Positions 10,645 to 21,837 are shown, counted from the stretch's first letter. The stretch: DNA of 64,000 nucleotides from Terfezia claveryi (GCA_015179025.1 WHUX01000106.1:1-64000); one strand, 5' to 3'. The notes: generated by a model from the letters alone, not told the origin. Made by a program: numbers and translations.

Positions 10645-11306
10645 GGAGTGGTCACTTCTTAATTGCAATTATGAAAATTGTAATTACGAAGTACCTTGGC
10701 AACTTAGCACACACTCTGATTGGCCAAGCTCGTAATTGCAATTACAATTGCAATTCAAACTCGTAATTGCACTCTCAAGTGCATTTACGAGCACAATTGC
10801 AATTGCAATTACAATTACGCTCCTTAGTCATCGGCAAACCAACATCATCATATACAAACACCACAAAATTCAGAGATCTATCTCCGACATCGCAAGATCC
10901 CCAACGTCCATTTATCTCCAATGTGACAAATTTCGCCAACCCCACCAATGCGACAAATCTCGCCAACTGCTCCAACCCGACATACGCCTCCAATAGCTCA
11001 AGAAGATCATAGATAATTCCTAATATCATAGACTCGGAATCTAAAGATATTTCATCCTTAGTACTAAGTATCAGTAGCTTGATGATATTTATGATGGATG
11101 TGTATGATGCTTCTTAGTAAAAGACCATGTTGGGTTGTTCGAGGTATTGAGGAAAACTAGTGGTAATTAGAATTATGGTAATTAGAATTGTGATATGGAG
11201 TGGTCACTTGTTAATTGCAGTTTTTTACAGTTTAGGCTTAGTTCAGGGCTGCCAAGGCGCTTCGTAATTGCAATTTTCATAATTGCAATTAAGAAGTGAC
11301 CACCCC
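10645..11306. mobile_element. MITE with TA target duplication
   Basis: The ends are inverted repeats of about 45 bp beginning GGAGTGGTCACTTCTTAATT (left from 10645, right complement from 11306), with two or three mismatches and TA at both flanks. A CCTTGGCA block lies at the inner end of each arm. The interior holds several palindromic AATTGCAATT blocks and a third partial copy of the end sequence (about 11198-11220). No transposase is encoded. TA duplication suggests mobilisation by a Tc1/mariner-type enzyme. Confidence 0.85.
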
Positions 11307-11438
11307 TATTATCTTTAAAGTTTTATTCACAAATTCCTAAATAGAAGCTCTATAACTACAAGCACCTACATATTTAGTATAGCTCTATAGCTACTGATAT
11401 ATTAGATATTCAGTATCCCAATACAACTTCTCCTTATA

Positions 11439-11850
11439 CTAGGTGATCAAGTAGGTAACTACATCATTGAAAATCACCGCCTGCCATGTCCTACTCTTGC
11501 CAAACACTCTCATATTATCCTTCAACCATTTATTGCTGGATAGTTGTAATAGAAGAACACAAAATGCTTCCTCTGGGGATGCCACACACCCAATGCGATA
11601 GCTAATTTGATCGAGCCGGAGGTGGAGTAGTATCTGTAGTATTTCCTCTTTTGTAAAGCGAAAAAACTCCACACACTCTCTCTGTGTAAACCGATTCAAT
11701 GTGAACTCTCGAACGGGTGGGGGGGGGTAATGGTGCGCAATAATGTGAATATTGCAGTGATGTCATAATAGCGACTACCTGAGCTTCATTCGCAGTTACT
11801 ACTGCTAGGGCTGCTGCTGTTGCTGCTGCTGTCGCTGTGCTTGCTGCCAT
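11439..11850 (-). pseudogene. PIF/Harbinger-like protein fragment
   Basis: An N-terminal alanine-rich stretch (from an ATG at 11850) is followed, after a frame change at a C run (about 11709-11727), by residues reading RFTKEEILQILLHLRLDQI and then FGKSRTWQAVIFNDVVTYL. The second part resembles the region preceding the DDE domain in Harbinger-type nucleases, where an FG.S motif precedes an I/LFN..V..L helix. The catalytic domain is absent. It is most likely a decayed transposon or a domesticated fragment; family assignment is by motif only. Confidence 0.45.
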
Positions 11851-11930
11851 AGGGACGATGTGTGCTCGATGATCGTGATCTGTGTTTGCTGGTGCCACCA
11901 GATATCCAGTATAGTAACGGCTAACATAAC

Positions 11931-12844
11931 ATCAAAGCTTCTAAACCTCTTCGCTACCTTTTCCCGCTAACTTTTGTTATATATTTGCTTAGTAACGATA
12001 CACATAACAATAACAAGAAAGCTAGCTAAATCCCTCTAATAGCCCATTATTCAACGTTATTGCTTGGGCTTGAGGTACCGGACCCTTGACCAATGCCATT
12101 GATCGACAAATACTTAAGGTATACATACTGTCAGGGCTTGTTTAGTAATACTTTGCCGTCCTGAGGCCCCAGTACTCTTTTCACATGGAGATTCAAGAAT
12201 TGATGGGTCTGGAGTAGTCTGGTTGACTGGAGGGCCTGGTTGGAAGGGGAAACTAACGATGTTGAATTCTGATACTGGTGATATTAATGGTCCGGCTGTC
12301 ACAAGCATCTCTCTTCATTCTCGAGTTCTTTCCAGAAACATGTAGCGATGATTAGACAATACATGTATTAGGGTACATTAGGAGAGTAACCGGGGGGAGG
12401 GTAAAGAAGAAGAGTCATTCAGCGTGAAAACAAAAAGGACCAGCATTGGTAAGAACGAAGTGCTAGCTGCCTCAGCTGCAATATGGGGGAGGGTATATGG
12501 CCCTAGGTCAAAACAGGAAATCGATACAAACAAATCACCTTCTCAACTCCTTCACCGGACCTGACCTGCCGTCCACCGATTTTCCGACACGTGTCCTTCT
12601 ATAAACCTAGGGGATAACGTAGAATTCGAACAGGATATGGTCCTAGAAGTTAACAAAAAAGAAAACCTTTCCATCAGCCATTGCAAAAATATCAATTACC
12701 CATATCCAGACATCAAAGTTGAGTATAAAATGGCGGAACGAAGCGTAAAAGTTTTTACATTTCCTGGACTCAAATAAGAACTGAGTTCAGACGGCAGACC
12801 TGCTGAAAGAAAAAAAATCCGCCATGTAGCCCTTCGCATCCACA
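11931..12844. other. Intergenic, no gene seen
   Basis: No convincing coding region. Short open frames near 12114-12308 lack recognisable motifs. The right part is presumably the 3' flank of the membrane-protein gene. Confidence 0.4.
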
Positions 12845-13357
12845 CTACATCCATTGTGTACAATCCTTCTCTTTAAGTCCACCGATTTTCTCCAAGTCGA
12901 CTGACGAAAACCCATCATGTTGTTGATATGGGGGGAGGTTTTCTTCAGGCACAGGCCGCACATAGCCAACGCCAGCTTCCCCAACCTCCACAATAACGAC
13001 CCTTCCAGACTTCCTCCGACCTTGTGCATCCTCTTCCTCGGGAAATGTAATTCTGATTTCAGGAATTGAGTCAGGTGTTAAAGGCATTGGCGAGAGGTTG
13101 TCCATCAAACGCTGTTTCTCAGAATACGATCGTCGAATATCTCCAAATGGGATTGTCGTAATTGTCAGTTTACGGGTATTTCTTGTATTCCCACAGCTTT
13201 GGCTCTCCACGCTCCTTCGATGTCGCCGAATGAAAAACAAAGTCCCGCCAAGAAGCATCCCAACGCTGACCAAAATCAAAAGTGCAATCACCAAAGGTGC
13301 TAAATCATTGCCCAACCCTGATTGGTCGGAGCCTTCTCTTTTAAGTAGTGAGGGCAT
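12845..13357 (-). CDS. Small single-pass membrane protein, unknown function
   Basis: 170 residues from the ATG at 13357. One hydrophobic segment (about residues 20-43, APLVIALLILVSVGMLLGG) is followed by a basic stop-transfer RRHRR, which predicts a type I or III single-pass protein with a cytosolic tail of about 125 residues. The tail has a conserved-looking block SGRVVIVEVGEAGVGYV followed by LPPYQ, a pattern I associate with uncharacterised filamentous-ascomycete membrane proteins. The frame stays open about 16 codons upstream to a TGA near 13410. A CTCAG at about 13382 could be a splice acceptor, so a 5' exon encoding an extracellular part or signal peptide may be missing from this model. 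Confidence 0.65.
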   Translation of the reverse strand: MPSLLKREGSDQSGLGNDLAPLVIALLILVSVGMLLGGTLFFIRRHRRSVESQSCGNTRNTRKLTITTIPFGDIRRSYSEKQRLMDNLSPMPLTPDSIPEIRITFPEEEDAQGRRKSGRVVIVEVGEAGVGYVRPVPEENLPPYQQHDGFSSVDLEKIGGLKEKDCTQWM

Positions 13358-13360
13358 CAC

Positions 13361-16001
13361 TGAATGACTAACGGTTGTCTGAGCGAGTGAATGTAATGAA
13401 CGAAGTTCTCAAACCAAAAACAAGAACTTTCTGGTACCTAAAGTCACCAAGTAGTGATATCCGAATATTGGCTATTTCCCCACAGAATTAGCTTGAATGC
13501 GATCATATCGTGCAGCACAACCTGATTCAGCTGTATGAAGCTTGGTAACGTACGCAGAGCTGAGCAGCCAATTGCTGAGTCGGAGCTGCAAGGGCGGGCG
13601 GATCGCAAGGCAGCGAGAATCAAATTCTGACGGACCTGTATACCCGGCACTGAAAATCGGGATCTCTGCAAGGATAAGGAGCGAATAGCTGGAACGATAC
13701 CGCAGCTGAAGGAGTGAAGCGTGCTGGTACCGAACTGAAAGCAAACCGTGAGAACTGAATTTTTTGGTTTGTTTTGGTGGTGGGTTGCAGAAGGAAAACA
13801 AGAGGGGACTTGCTTGGGTAAAAAAGCTAAAAAAGGGGCACACCAAGCAACCACTCCACCGTTTGTATCTCGAGAGCGCATCTGGCGCCATTCCACATTT
13901 GCACAAATCCGCTTCGGTCAGTCTTATTTCGGCCTGGCACAGGAGGGGCGAGAGGCCACAAAGGGCACAAGAGGTGCAATAACCAGGCCTCTCGCTGCGC
14001 TACTAGTACTTATGCCGAGTTTATTATGAAGTCAGGCGACAAAGACACATCCCAGGCGAAAGGCGAGCGAGCTGGGGAATACCCTGTGTCGTGGGCAGGG
14101 AGGTGAAACTGTGCAGGCAAATTCAAACGCATTTTATTGCTGTGAGAAATCCACTTGCTGGACCTCTCTGAGCTGAGTGCATACTGAATGTCAGCTTGAC
14201 ATGATTCCAGGTCAGGAATGCATATGCAAACTCCTACTTGTTTGTATTCAAAATCCCAGAGGAGTTGCAGGACAAGCAGTTGGCCAATCTCATTAGGCGC
14301 TACATAGTCTGGTTGGCACATTAGGCACGAGACTTCAGAGTGAAACTCTTGTCGCTGAGACACGCCGAGATTCCTCATTCTTCGCTTACGTGCTGGATCT
14401 TGATTGCTGGGTTGTACCGGTACCAGTATACCTAGTCTGTACGGTAAACCGAGACAACAAATTTACCAGTGGATCGACATGAGGCCCCACCCCACTACGC
14501 TCAGCGAACCCCTTCGCTATCCTGCCATGCCACATCGAACAATCTTCTCGGAGTTACCCTGAATTCGCTGCAGCACTTACAACCATCGCAACCCCCCTCT
14601 ACCTCTATCATGAAACCCCCTCCCCTTTAGCACAGCCCACAGTTAATAGGAGAATACGAAAACGAGAGAAAGATGTTGAGGAAGGGGAGCTGAAGTAACC
14701 GCAATTGCGGAATAAATTCCTCATCAACAGAGCTATCCATGGAGCTTGCAAATTCAAAAGCCTACATTTGCTGAGGAGTGCAATGCGGAAGCAATGTCTA
14801 TTTTAGATAGAGTAGAGATACACCTAAGACATCAGTACATTAAACTGCATCAGGATAGTTCTACCTAGTTCATCAGGATGCAAATGCTTTTTCTGCTAAT
14901 GAGGAGGAGACCTCTCAGCTACAGTAAAGAGTAAAACTAATTTCCACAGGATAATCATGCAGTTCATTTTTGAGCTGTATGTATAGTTCCGTGCCATTAG
15001 TGTCCGGTGATTGTCAGTTTTACAGCTAGACCACACATTCGTTAATCGCCAACACCCTTTATTGTTGATTGCTATCTAGAACCAGGTTGGAATTATTCAT
15101 AATACTTACCTCACCTAATATTTCCTCTTCTTCTCCCCTCAAGGAATGTCCAGAGCTGCCGCAAGTTGGAGGGAGCATTGGTACAGGCCGTTGCCATACA
15201 AATTTGTATGAGAAACTACATGACAACCACTTCGCCCATATTCTTAACTATCTGTACAATGTAAATCTGGTTCGGCCTGTTAGATTTCTTAGGATATCAA
15301 AGGATTAGGTATTTTTGGGGAGAATTCCAGATGTAGAGCTTCCTGCTTGCTTCCCCTTGATCTTTCATGAATTTTTTTTTTTCAAAAGTGGCAGTTTTGG
15401 TGTAAAACTGACGACAGGAGTATACAAACACTGGCGCACAGCGATTCTATTCATTAGAAGTAGCCCGGCTAGAGGCGGAGCAAGTGTAAGGTCAGACAAC
15501 AGGTCATAAATACTGGATTTATAAGCTACAGTACTTCACAGCAAGAGCATGATAGCTTTGGTTGATGACAAAGGGCGCATCTATTGGTCCATGTCATGCC
15601 AGTTTGCCTCTATGTATGGCCCTCCTTGCCCTGCGTCTCCGCTACGTCAGCGGAGGGGCAAAAGGCAAAGGGTTCAACCCTGCATGATGCACGCATGGGC
15701 TGATGGGAGGGGATCTCTCGGGCAATCTGTGAGAAAGAATAGAGACAGAGGTGATAAAAAGTGCTTTCTGCCGATTTGCTATCTTTTCTTTTTGCGGCTT
15801 CTTTTTACGAAAAACTTTGGGAATTTCTTTTGGCTCATCCATCGCATCTGATAAAAACCTACCTCCGCTCCCCGTACCCGTCGCGATTACGAACTGAACA
15901 GACGGCATCGTGAGCAACAATTCCTCAGCCATAATATCTATACAAGGGAAGAAAATCAGGAAAAGCCATCAACTCCCTTCCTTCTGCGGATCGTCATCAC
16001 A
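13361..16001. other. Long intergenic region
   Basis: No gene is supported over about 2.6 kb. Open frames of 60-150 codons occur at 13444-13906 and 14010-14378 but lack motifs, and the second contains a micro-insertion. The stretch just before 16002 is pyrimidine-rich (CAACTCCCTTCCTTCTGC), as expected for the promoter of the next gene. Confidence 0.5.
14291..14326. mobile_element. 20-bp micro-insertion with 8-bp duplication
   Basis: CATTAGGC occurs at 14291-14298 and again at 14319-14326. The 20 bases between them end TAGTCTGGTTGGCA, the same core found at 20777, 41806 and 63963. The simplest reading is an insertion that duplicated an 8-bp target. Confidence 0.6.
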
Positions 16002-16775
16002 ATGACCAAGCTTCCACAAGTCCATTCGTACCCGACCAACGACAAGCTCTCCCTCGGCCTTGCGGAGTATGTTCTAAACGCACAAACCGCTGCTTTCTCC
16101 CGACATCCGACGTTCCGCATTGCCGTTTCAGGAGGCTCTCTCCCCAGCTTCCTCGCCTCGCCTGCTCTCATCAACAACCCGTCGGTCCAGTGGTCGAAAT
16201 GGGAGATCTTTTTCGCTGATGAGCGTGCAGTACCTCTTTCCCACCCCGACTCCAACTATGGGCTCCTCAAATCCGTTTTACTTGATAAGATCCCTCAAAG
16301 AAGCGGTATGCCACAGGTCTTCCCCATCGACGAGTCTCTCATAGACGATACACAGGAGCTCGCAGACGCCTATGAGCAGACACTTGTTCGGTCCTTCGCC
16401 GCTAAGGATTCAGTCAAACTCCCAGTTTTTGACCTTATCTTATTAGGTTGCGGGCCAGATGGACACACCTGCAGTCTATTCCCGAGACACGAGTTATTGA
16501 GGGAGGACGTTGCTTGGGTTGCACCAATTGAGGACTCGCCAAAGCCACCGCCAAGGAGGATTACCTTGACATTGCCGGTTGTCACACATGCCGTTAGAGT
16601 AGTGTTTGTGGCTGCAGGTGCTGGAAAGAAGGAGATATTGAAGACTATTTTTGAAAATCCAGAGGAGGGGTTACCATGTAGCTTGGTGAATATTGGAGCT
16701 GGAGACAAGGTGGTTTGGTTCACTGATGATGCGGCGATACAAGGGGTGACAGGAGTGAGGAAGGGTTCCCTTTAG
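16002..16775 (+). CDS. 6-phosphogluconolactonase
   Basis: 257 residues, single exon. It hydrolyses 6-phosphoglucono-1,5-lactone to 6-phosphogluconate in the oxidative pentose phosphate pathway in the cytosol, between glucose-6-phosphate dehydrogenase and 6-phosphogluconate dehydrogenase. The glucosamine/galactosamine-6-phosphate isomerase-like fold is indicated by SGGSLP (residues 43-48), FFADERAVPLSHPDSNYG (70-87) and LLGCGPDGHTCSLFP (147-161), the family's phosphate-binding and catalytic motifs. Length and ends match fungal SOL-type enzymes, which typically have about 250 residues. The start is the first ATG of the frame and follows a pyrimidine-rich leader. No defects are seen. Confidence 0.95.
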   Translation: MTKLPQVHSYPTNDKLSLGLAEYVLNAQTAAFSRHPTFRIAVSGGSLPSFLASPALINNPSVQWSKWEIFFADERAVPLSHPDSNYGLLKSVLLDKIPQRSGMPQVFPIDESLIDDTQELADAYEQTLVRSFAAKDSVKLPVFDLILLGCGPDGHTCSLFPRHELLREDVAWVAPIEDSPKPPPRRITLTLPVVTHAVRVVFVAAGAGKKEILKTIFENPEEGLPCSLVNIGAGDKVVWFTDDAAIQGVTGVRKGSL

Positions 16776-17771
16776 GAGAGGGATCCTTTTAGGCGGCTCC
16801 AGGTGCGGGGTAATCTGTATGGAGGATGGGAGGTTACCATAACTTTGCTCGGGTTTACAGAATTCTACTTGAAAAAGCCTTTGGTTTATCAATTTGATTC
16901 TCATATGGTGTATGTAGTTACTCTAATTGCTATGCATCGCAAGTTCGGTGTAGACACATATATTGTGAAGTCTACACGAAGTTCGATTGAGACAACTTCT
17001 CGAGGTCTTTTAATGGTTTGAGGCGAAACAGCAATTTCTGATGAACCACAAGAGCATTTAATCTATTTCCTTCTAATTGTCTATTCTAATCTCATTTCAA
17101 AATACTTGTGACATCAGCAACAAGTAGTTTCAACACCCGAGGCAAGAAAAATGTATTAACACTATGCATACTAGCTATAACTTTGGAGTATATTGTGAAG
17201 TACTCAGCAGTGGAAATAAGCCGTTCTATTTGAGGATATAATTGCAATGAAACAATGATCTTTGAATTCCGTAGCTCTTGTGGACTGTGAAACCAAGAGC
17301 AGCAAACATCATGAGAACACACGTTGAGTAGAGTAGGTACATACTTATGCACTGTTACCCTGAGCCGAAACCGAAATCACGACTATACTTAGCTTACTTT
17401 GTCTAATATATTGTATAGTCCTTCTTTGTTTTTGTTGCATATACTAATAATTGTAAGTGAATGGCTGTAATACTAGTGAGAAGCTGGCACCACCTCTAGT
17501 TAAGTACCCTTTGTTCCGTTTGTCCCCCGGCCCCCCCCCCCCCCCACAAATGAGTGAGCAGTGAGTCAGCCCCTTTGTTCCTCTATGTAATTAAAAACAA
17601 AGGAAGGACCCAAAAGAGAAGAAAGTTATTCGTGAGATGTGGATTCCTGTGTTTGCCACAAGCTGAACTGCCAATTTCTGCAAACTCGATATCTTCACAA
17701 TCCAAGAAACATATAGGCTTTTAACCTTTTTTTTTTTCCCATACAAGCATCCTCGGAGGGCACCAAGACAA
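16776..17771. other. Intergenic, no gene seen
   Basis: Contains a homopolymer run of about 18 C at about 17529-17546 and a TTACCCTGA motif at about 17357-17365. Short open frames on the minus strand at 17092-17352 and 17591-17848 have no recognisable domains. Confidence 0.5.
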
Positions 17772-19016
17772 ATGATGAGGGCGAAGTCTCGTAGCGCAAA
17801 AACTCCCCTGGCACAAGTAGCTGCTGAAACACAGTATGTACTTAACATGTCCCCCTTCGAGAATTACACATCCCGAACCATCTGTTTAGTCTATAGAAGC
17901 CCTGGATGCAAAGCATCATTTATCAAGTTTTCTCCACTTGCGACTATAAATCCTCCTTTAGTTGCTTCCATTATATATAACCTGAATGTTCCCATGCATG
18001 TAAAGGGGTTCAACTAACCGCAAACCCCACAACCAGCCAAACCCTCACTACACGTAACAGCGAGTGGTGGAAAGCCAACTGCCCTCATGTCATCAACCAT
18101 TCAATCAAATACGACAATGCGACCAACCCCATCCCCCAGCTGAAGCGTGAGGACTGTCCAAGGTTCCAAGTCCAAGTATACGGCGATGACGAGGATGAGA
18201 GCTACGTCTATGGAACAAGGATCGAGGTTGTTAATGCAGACGCATTCGAGCAGGCTATAGCACTCATGGAGGGCCTGAACGCGAACGATCCATATGTAGC
18301 AGTCTTGAACTTGGGAAATCCCAGAGAACCCGGAGGGGGTTGGCTTGGAGGTTCACGAGCACAGGAGGAATTTCTATGTTTCAGGTGCGTAGCTATGTGA
18401 GAACTCCCGAATGAAAGCCATATAGAGTAGCGGCAATTCATAGCATCAATAATTGATATTGTGTTGGTGAATACACAGATCCTCTCTTAGTACAGCCCTC
18501 AAGACCACATATTACCCAATAGCCACTGCAAGTGGAATCTACTCCCCTGCAGTAGCCATCATGAGGTCAAGTTATGAGACGAATCATCAATGGATTGAGA
18601 GCCCTATGGACTACAAAATCGTTTCCGTGCTCACAGTCGCGGCAACCAGCAACCCGAAAGTTTGTCAAAAGCCTAATGTTGCAGGCGATCTGTACAAGCC
18701 CGCGGGGAAGTACTACGCGGATCCTGCACAGGCGGAGCTTCTCCGCGAAAAGATCCGAATTGTATTGAGAATGGCAGCATACCACGGACATAGTCGCATT
18801 GTGCTGGGGGCGCTCGGTTGCGGGGTGTTTAGTAATCCGAGGGAGAGGGTTGCAGAGCTTTTCTTCCATGTATTTATGGAGAAGGAATTCACGGGAGGTT
18901 GGTGGGAGCATATTGTTTTTGCAATTAAGGAGACCCCCGTAGTGCCCCCAACGAATGGTTTTGGAAACTCTAATTTTGATGTATTCTTTAGGAAATTGAA
19001 TGGCATGGTGGTATGA
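17772..19016 (+). CDS. Microbial-type poly(ADP-ribose) glycohydrolase-like protein
   Basis: Model of three exons: 17772-17833, 18037-18384 and 18479-19016, 315 residues. Introns have GTATGT...CAG (with CTAAC branch site at about 18013) and GTGCGT...CAG. Phases fit throughout, and the second junction restores an FRSSL motif. Residues 120-132 read GGGWLGGSRAQEE, the PARG signature GGG-x6-8-QEE with both acidic residues present. It is followed by YYPIATASGIYSPAVAIMR and the C-terminal LGALGCGVF, typical of the DUF2263/TIGR02452 family. Such enzymes remove ADP-ribose from modified proteins and are usually cytosolic or nuclear. The first intron and start are less certain, since exon 1 encodes only about 21 residues including a characteristic AAET. 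Confidence 0.85.
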
Positions 19017-19255
19017 GTATGTTATGTGAGTCAACCGTAGCATGAAGAAAGATCTCCCAGGAAAAAAAGTGTCAAGTCAAGAGGTGCAGAAGAGTCGCGG
19101 TGATTAAATGGCCTGATAACAATGCCGTTTCCTTCACTCTATATCCGCTTGCTTAGAAGATGTCAAGAATGCTAATATTAACCTCGTTCCACTAGGTACG
19201 AAAAAAAACAATGAATCATGGGACTTCACAGCAAAACAAACATTATATCATGTCT

Positions 19256-20578
19256 TCATTGATGAATAGCTTCAGGTTGCGTGCTAATCCCATTCGCATC
19301 GTTCGTGAGCTCCGCTTCTCCAAGGTCTTGCCAATCCGTTCCATAGAACACCTTTCCCAGTTCATTGCAGACTTCCCGGTAAACGCTGTCTCTTCTTTCG
19401 TCCTTGCCTTGCCAGGGCAGTGGACTTTTATCCCATCCATGTTGTGCGTTCATGATGCATCTATATTTCACTCTCTTGCCTATTTCCTCGCTACCAAGCC
19501 TGGTCGCAAATCGTTCACTCTCCACAAGTAATTCGTCCCACTCACAAGAATACAGAAGGATATCCTCTGGTAGAGAATTTCGTAGGATCTCTGTAGGGGC
19601 TAGCCCAGGAGAGAGGTACTTGTCATCTAGGTCAATTGACTTTGGCGGATGCAGATATGAGGCATCGAAGAGATCCGTGAAGAAAGCAGGGAGACCTTTG
19701 TCCTTTCGAAGGATAGAAAGTCTGCGAATATCTCGGGAAAGCGTAAAATCAGTTGATGGGTAAAAGGAAGCTATTGCCACGAATTTCCCTTCATGGATCT
19801 CCTTTTCTTGCTTCTGCTCCTCAGATAATGCCGCTGGGGGCTCGGTGACGATATCACCTGCCCCAATACCCTCCATGTTGGCCTTTGGGCTCTCTGAGTG
19901 AGGATTTATAACCAATCCCCTGGCTTTCCTCCGTTTTTCGACTTCCTCCCGAACTCTCATGCATACGGTGAATGCCATATTCCCACCTGCGCTAAACCCA
20001 GTGGTGGCCATTCTTTTTGTATCGAGGGAGAGTTCCTTGGCATGGTCAACAAGCCACAGGCAGGCATCCGCTCCATCTTCAACAGCAGTAGGGAATGGAT
20101 GCTGTGGAGCCAGACGATACTCCACACTTACGAAGACGCAATTGAGGTACGACACACATGCATGCGCCCAGCGGACATCATCCATTGAGGTACCAATTGT
20201 AAAACCACCCCCATGAAAATTTATGACCACGGGGTACTCTCTTTGACTTGCTGTGTTCTTCGTGTCTGAATCATTGCCACTAAAAAATGGTGATGTGTAC
20301 CCCTCCGGCGTCCAAAAGAGCAACTCTATCTGGCCCTCTTTCCTAGGAGAGACAGTGATGGGTATCGTGCGAGTAAAGCTAGGTGGCGGGGGTATAGGCG
20401 GTGCATAACGGTGCAAGAAAAAGCCAACATTAGATAGTTGCCGCCATATACCAGCTTCTAGTTCGAGTGCCCACCGAGAGCGTGCAGGGAGAGCTTCGTG
20501 CCAGCGCTTGCCCTCCTCTGGAATTTCAGAGGCATTGCTGGGGGAAGCAATTCCCGGTGTAGTAGAAGTTTCGACCAT
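19256..20578 (-). CDS. Alpha/beta hydrolase (HSL/esterase-lipase type)
   Basis: 440 residues, single exon. The oxyanion-hole motif HGGGF is at residues 122-126 and the nucleophile elbow GFSAGG at 194-199 (Ser196). The likely acid is D348 in CEWDELLVE and the base is H380 in QHGW. This is the layout of the alpha/beta hydrolase fold-3, hormone-sensitive-lipase-like family, which hydrolyses short or medium esters. No signal peptide is evident, so it is probably intracellular. An insertion of about 45 charged residues (215-265) lies between the nucleophile elbow and the next strand. Substrate cannot be predicted. It is convergent with the PARG-like gene, with about 240 bp between stops. Confidence 0.9.
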   Translation of the reverse strand: MVETSTTPGIASPSNASEIPEEGKRWHEALPARSRWALELEAGIWRQLSNVGFFLHRYAPPIPPPPSFTRTIPITVSPRKEGQIELLFWTPEGYTSPFFSGNDSDTKNTASQREYPVVINFHGGGFTIGTSMDDVRWAHACVSYLNCVFVSVEYRLAPQHPFPTAVEDGADACLWLVDHAKELSLDTKRMATTGFSAGGNMAFTVCMRVREEVEKRRKARGLVINPHSESPKANMEGIGAGDIVTEPPAALSEEQKQEKEIHEGKFVAIASFYPSTDFTLSRDIRRLSILRKDKGLPAFFTDLFDASYLHPPKSIDLDDKYLSPGLAPTEILRNSLPEDILLYSCEWDELLVESERFATRLGSEEIGKRVKYRCIMNAQHGWDKSPLPWQGKDERRDSVYREVCNELGKVFYGTDWQDLGEAELTNDANGISTQPEAIHQ

Positions 20579-21837
20579 AAGTATAGACGTGGCTATGAAT
20601 TAGATATGCGCCGAGTAGCATTGGGACGTGGTGAGGCTTGATTACCAAAGACAACAATATCACCAGCAACTGGTAACGAGCCCCTTGCTTGTATCCTCTT
20701 GGCAATATGTATAATGGAGTAGCCAATCTATACCTAAGTAAGTAATATTATCGACAGCCTCGTACTAGCCTCGTACCGTGCCAACCAGACTACCTCGTAC
20801 CATATATTACCGGATCTCTTGGCCTTCGGCTTGTCACCAAATTCGGGTTCTCTCATATTTTTAGAATTGACCCAGACTGATAGAATTTGAGTGGTTCTTG
20901 TGAGAAACGTATTAGAGCATTATAAATATATCATAAGCTGTAATCTTGAATTGAAAATGTATATTTGACCTTGTAAGGTTTACCGTAGATGTTATACATC
21001 AAATAACGTCTTGTTAATTATTTTCGTCTAGAAGAGAGACAGGAATCATTCACATAATGGTAAGGTAGCAACGGAGTGGACTATCAACCATGCGAGAGAG
21101 CTCTGATATTAAATATAAATTGAGGCTAAATGCGACTACGCGAAGTCGAGTTTTCATGAAAAAGTCGGTCATATGGTATTACAAACAGACCACAAGTGCT
21201 GAGAATAACTTTTAGTAGTTCAGGGTAACTCATATCCTCATAATATTCATTACAACGCACTACACTTTTCTCATTCTCAGCAGTACTCGGGCGCTTTATA
21301 CTGGCTTGCCGAGGTATAGATTTAGGATACTTTGCTTATGCTGTTGCCGTGACGAATCTGGATCGCTAACTATACAAGTTCAAGTTCAGGGTAAAAACTG
21401 TAGCATTATGTGGACCCTGGGACAGGAGTTCGTGGGCGGGTGGGCTAGATCACCCGTGGTGCGGTTGCAAGGTTATCTTTAGTCTGCAAGTGGCACTTTG
21501 GGAAGGAAGCTTGACGACTGTGTGATTTGGAAGAGATCAGGGGGTTGAGTGTAGGGGCTTGTGACTGTATTTCGTGGGGATGTACAGAAGTATATATGTA
21601 TGTTGCTTCTTGGGGCTCCTTTTTGAAGCCTCAAGCTTGTGTAATATGTATGATTATATATAATTTAATACTAGATTTTCCCGGCACGTGACTGAAATAT
21701 TGGTAACAAGACGTGTTGTTCCTGGCAGGTGATCAACGCGCCAAGTGGCTGCATAAATCACGGCGTCCTCGCCAAAGATCAGATCAGCACGACATTTCCT
21801 TAACATCATCACCATCATCACCATCATAAATCTCACA
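20579..21837. other. Divergent intergenic region
   Basis: Upstream region shared by the hydrolase (minus) and XAP5 (plus). It contains three CCTCGTAC words around a micro-insertion (20758-20801) and two exact TTCAGGGTAA motifs (21219-21228 and 21385-21394). Just before 21838 there is a CATCATCACC-rich leader. No gene is seen. Confidence 0.5.
20769..20801. mobile_element. 15-bp micro-insertion with 9-bp duplication
   Basis: CCTCGTACC at 20769-20777 is repeated at 20793-20801. Between them is GTGCCAACCAGACTA, the exact reverse complement of TAGTCTGGTTGGCAC found at 41806. A further CCTCGTAC lies at 20758-20765. Confidence 0.6.

Noticed and set aside
13444..13906. Two overlapping minus-strand frames of about 145 codons
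   Set aside because: Neither has motifs; they overlap each other and a plus-strand frame, and probably lie in the upstream region of the membrane-protein gene.
14010..14378. 122-codon open frame on the minus strand
   Set aside because: It spans the micro-insertion and contains no recognisable motif.
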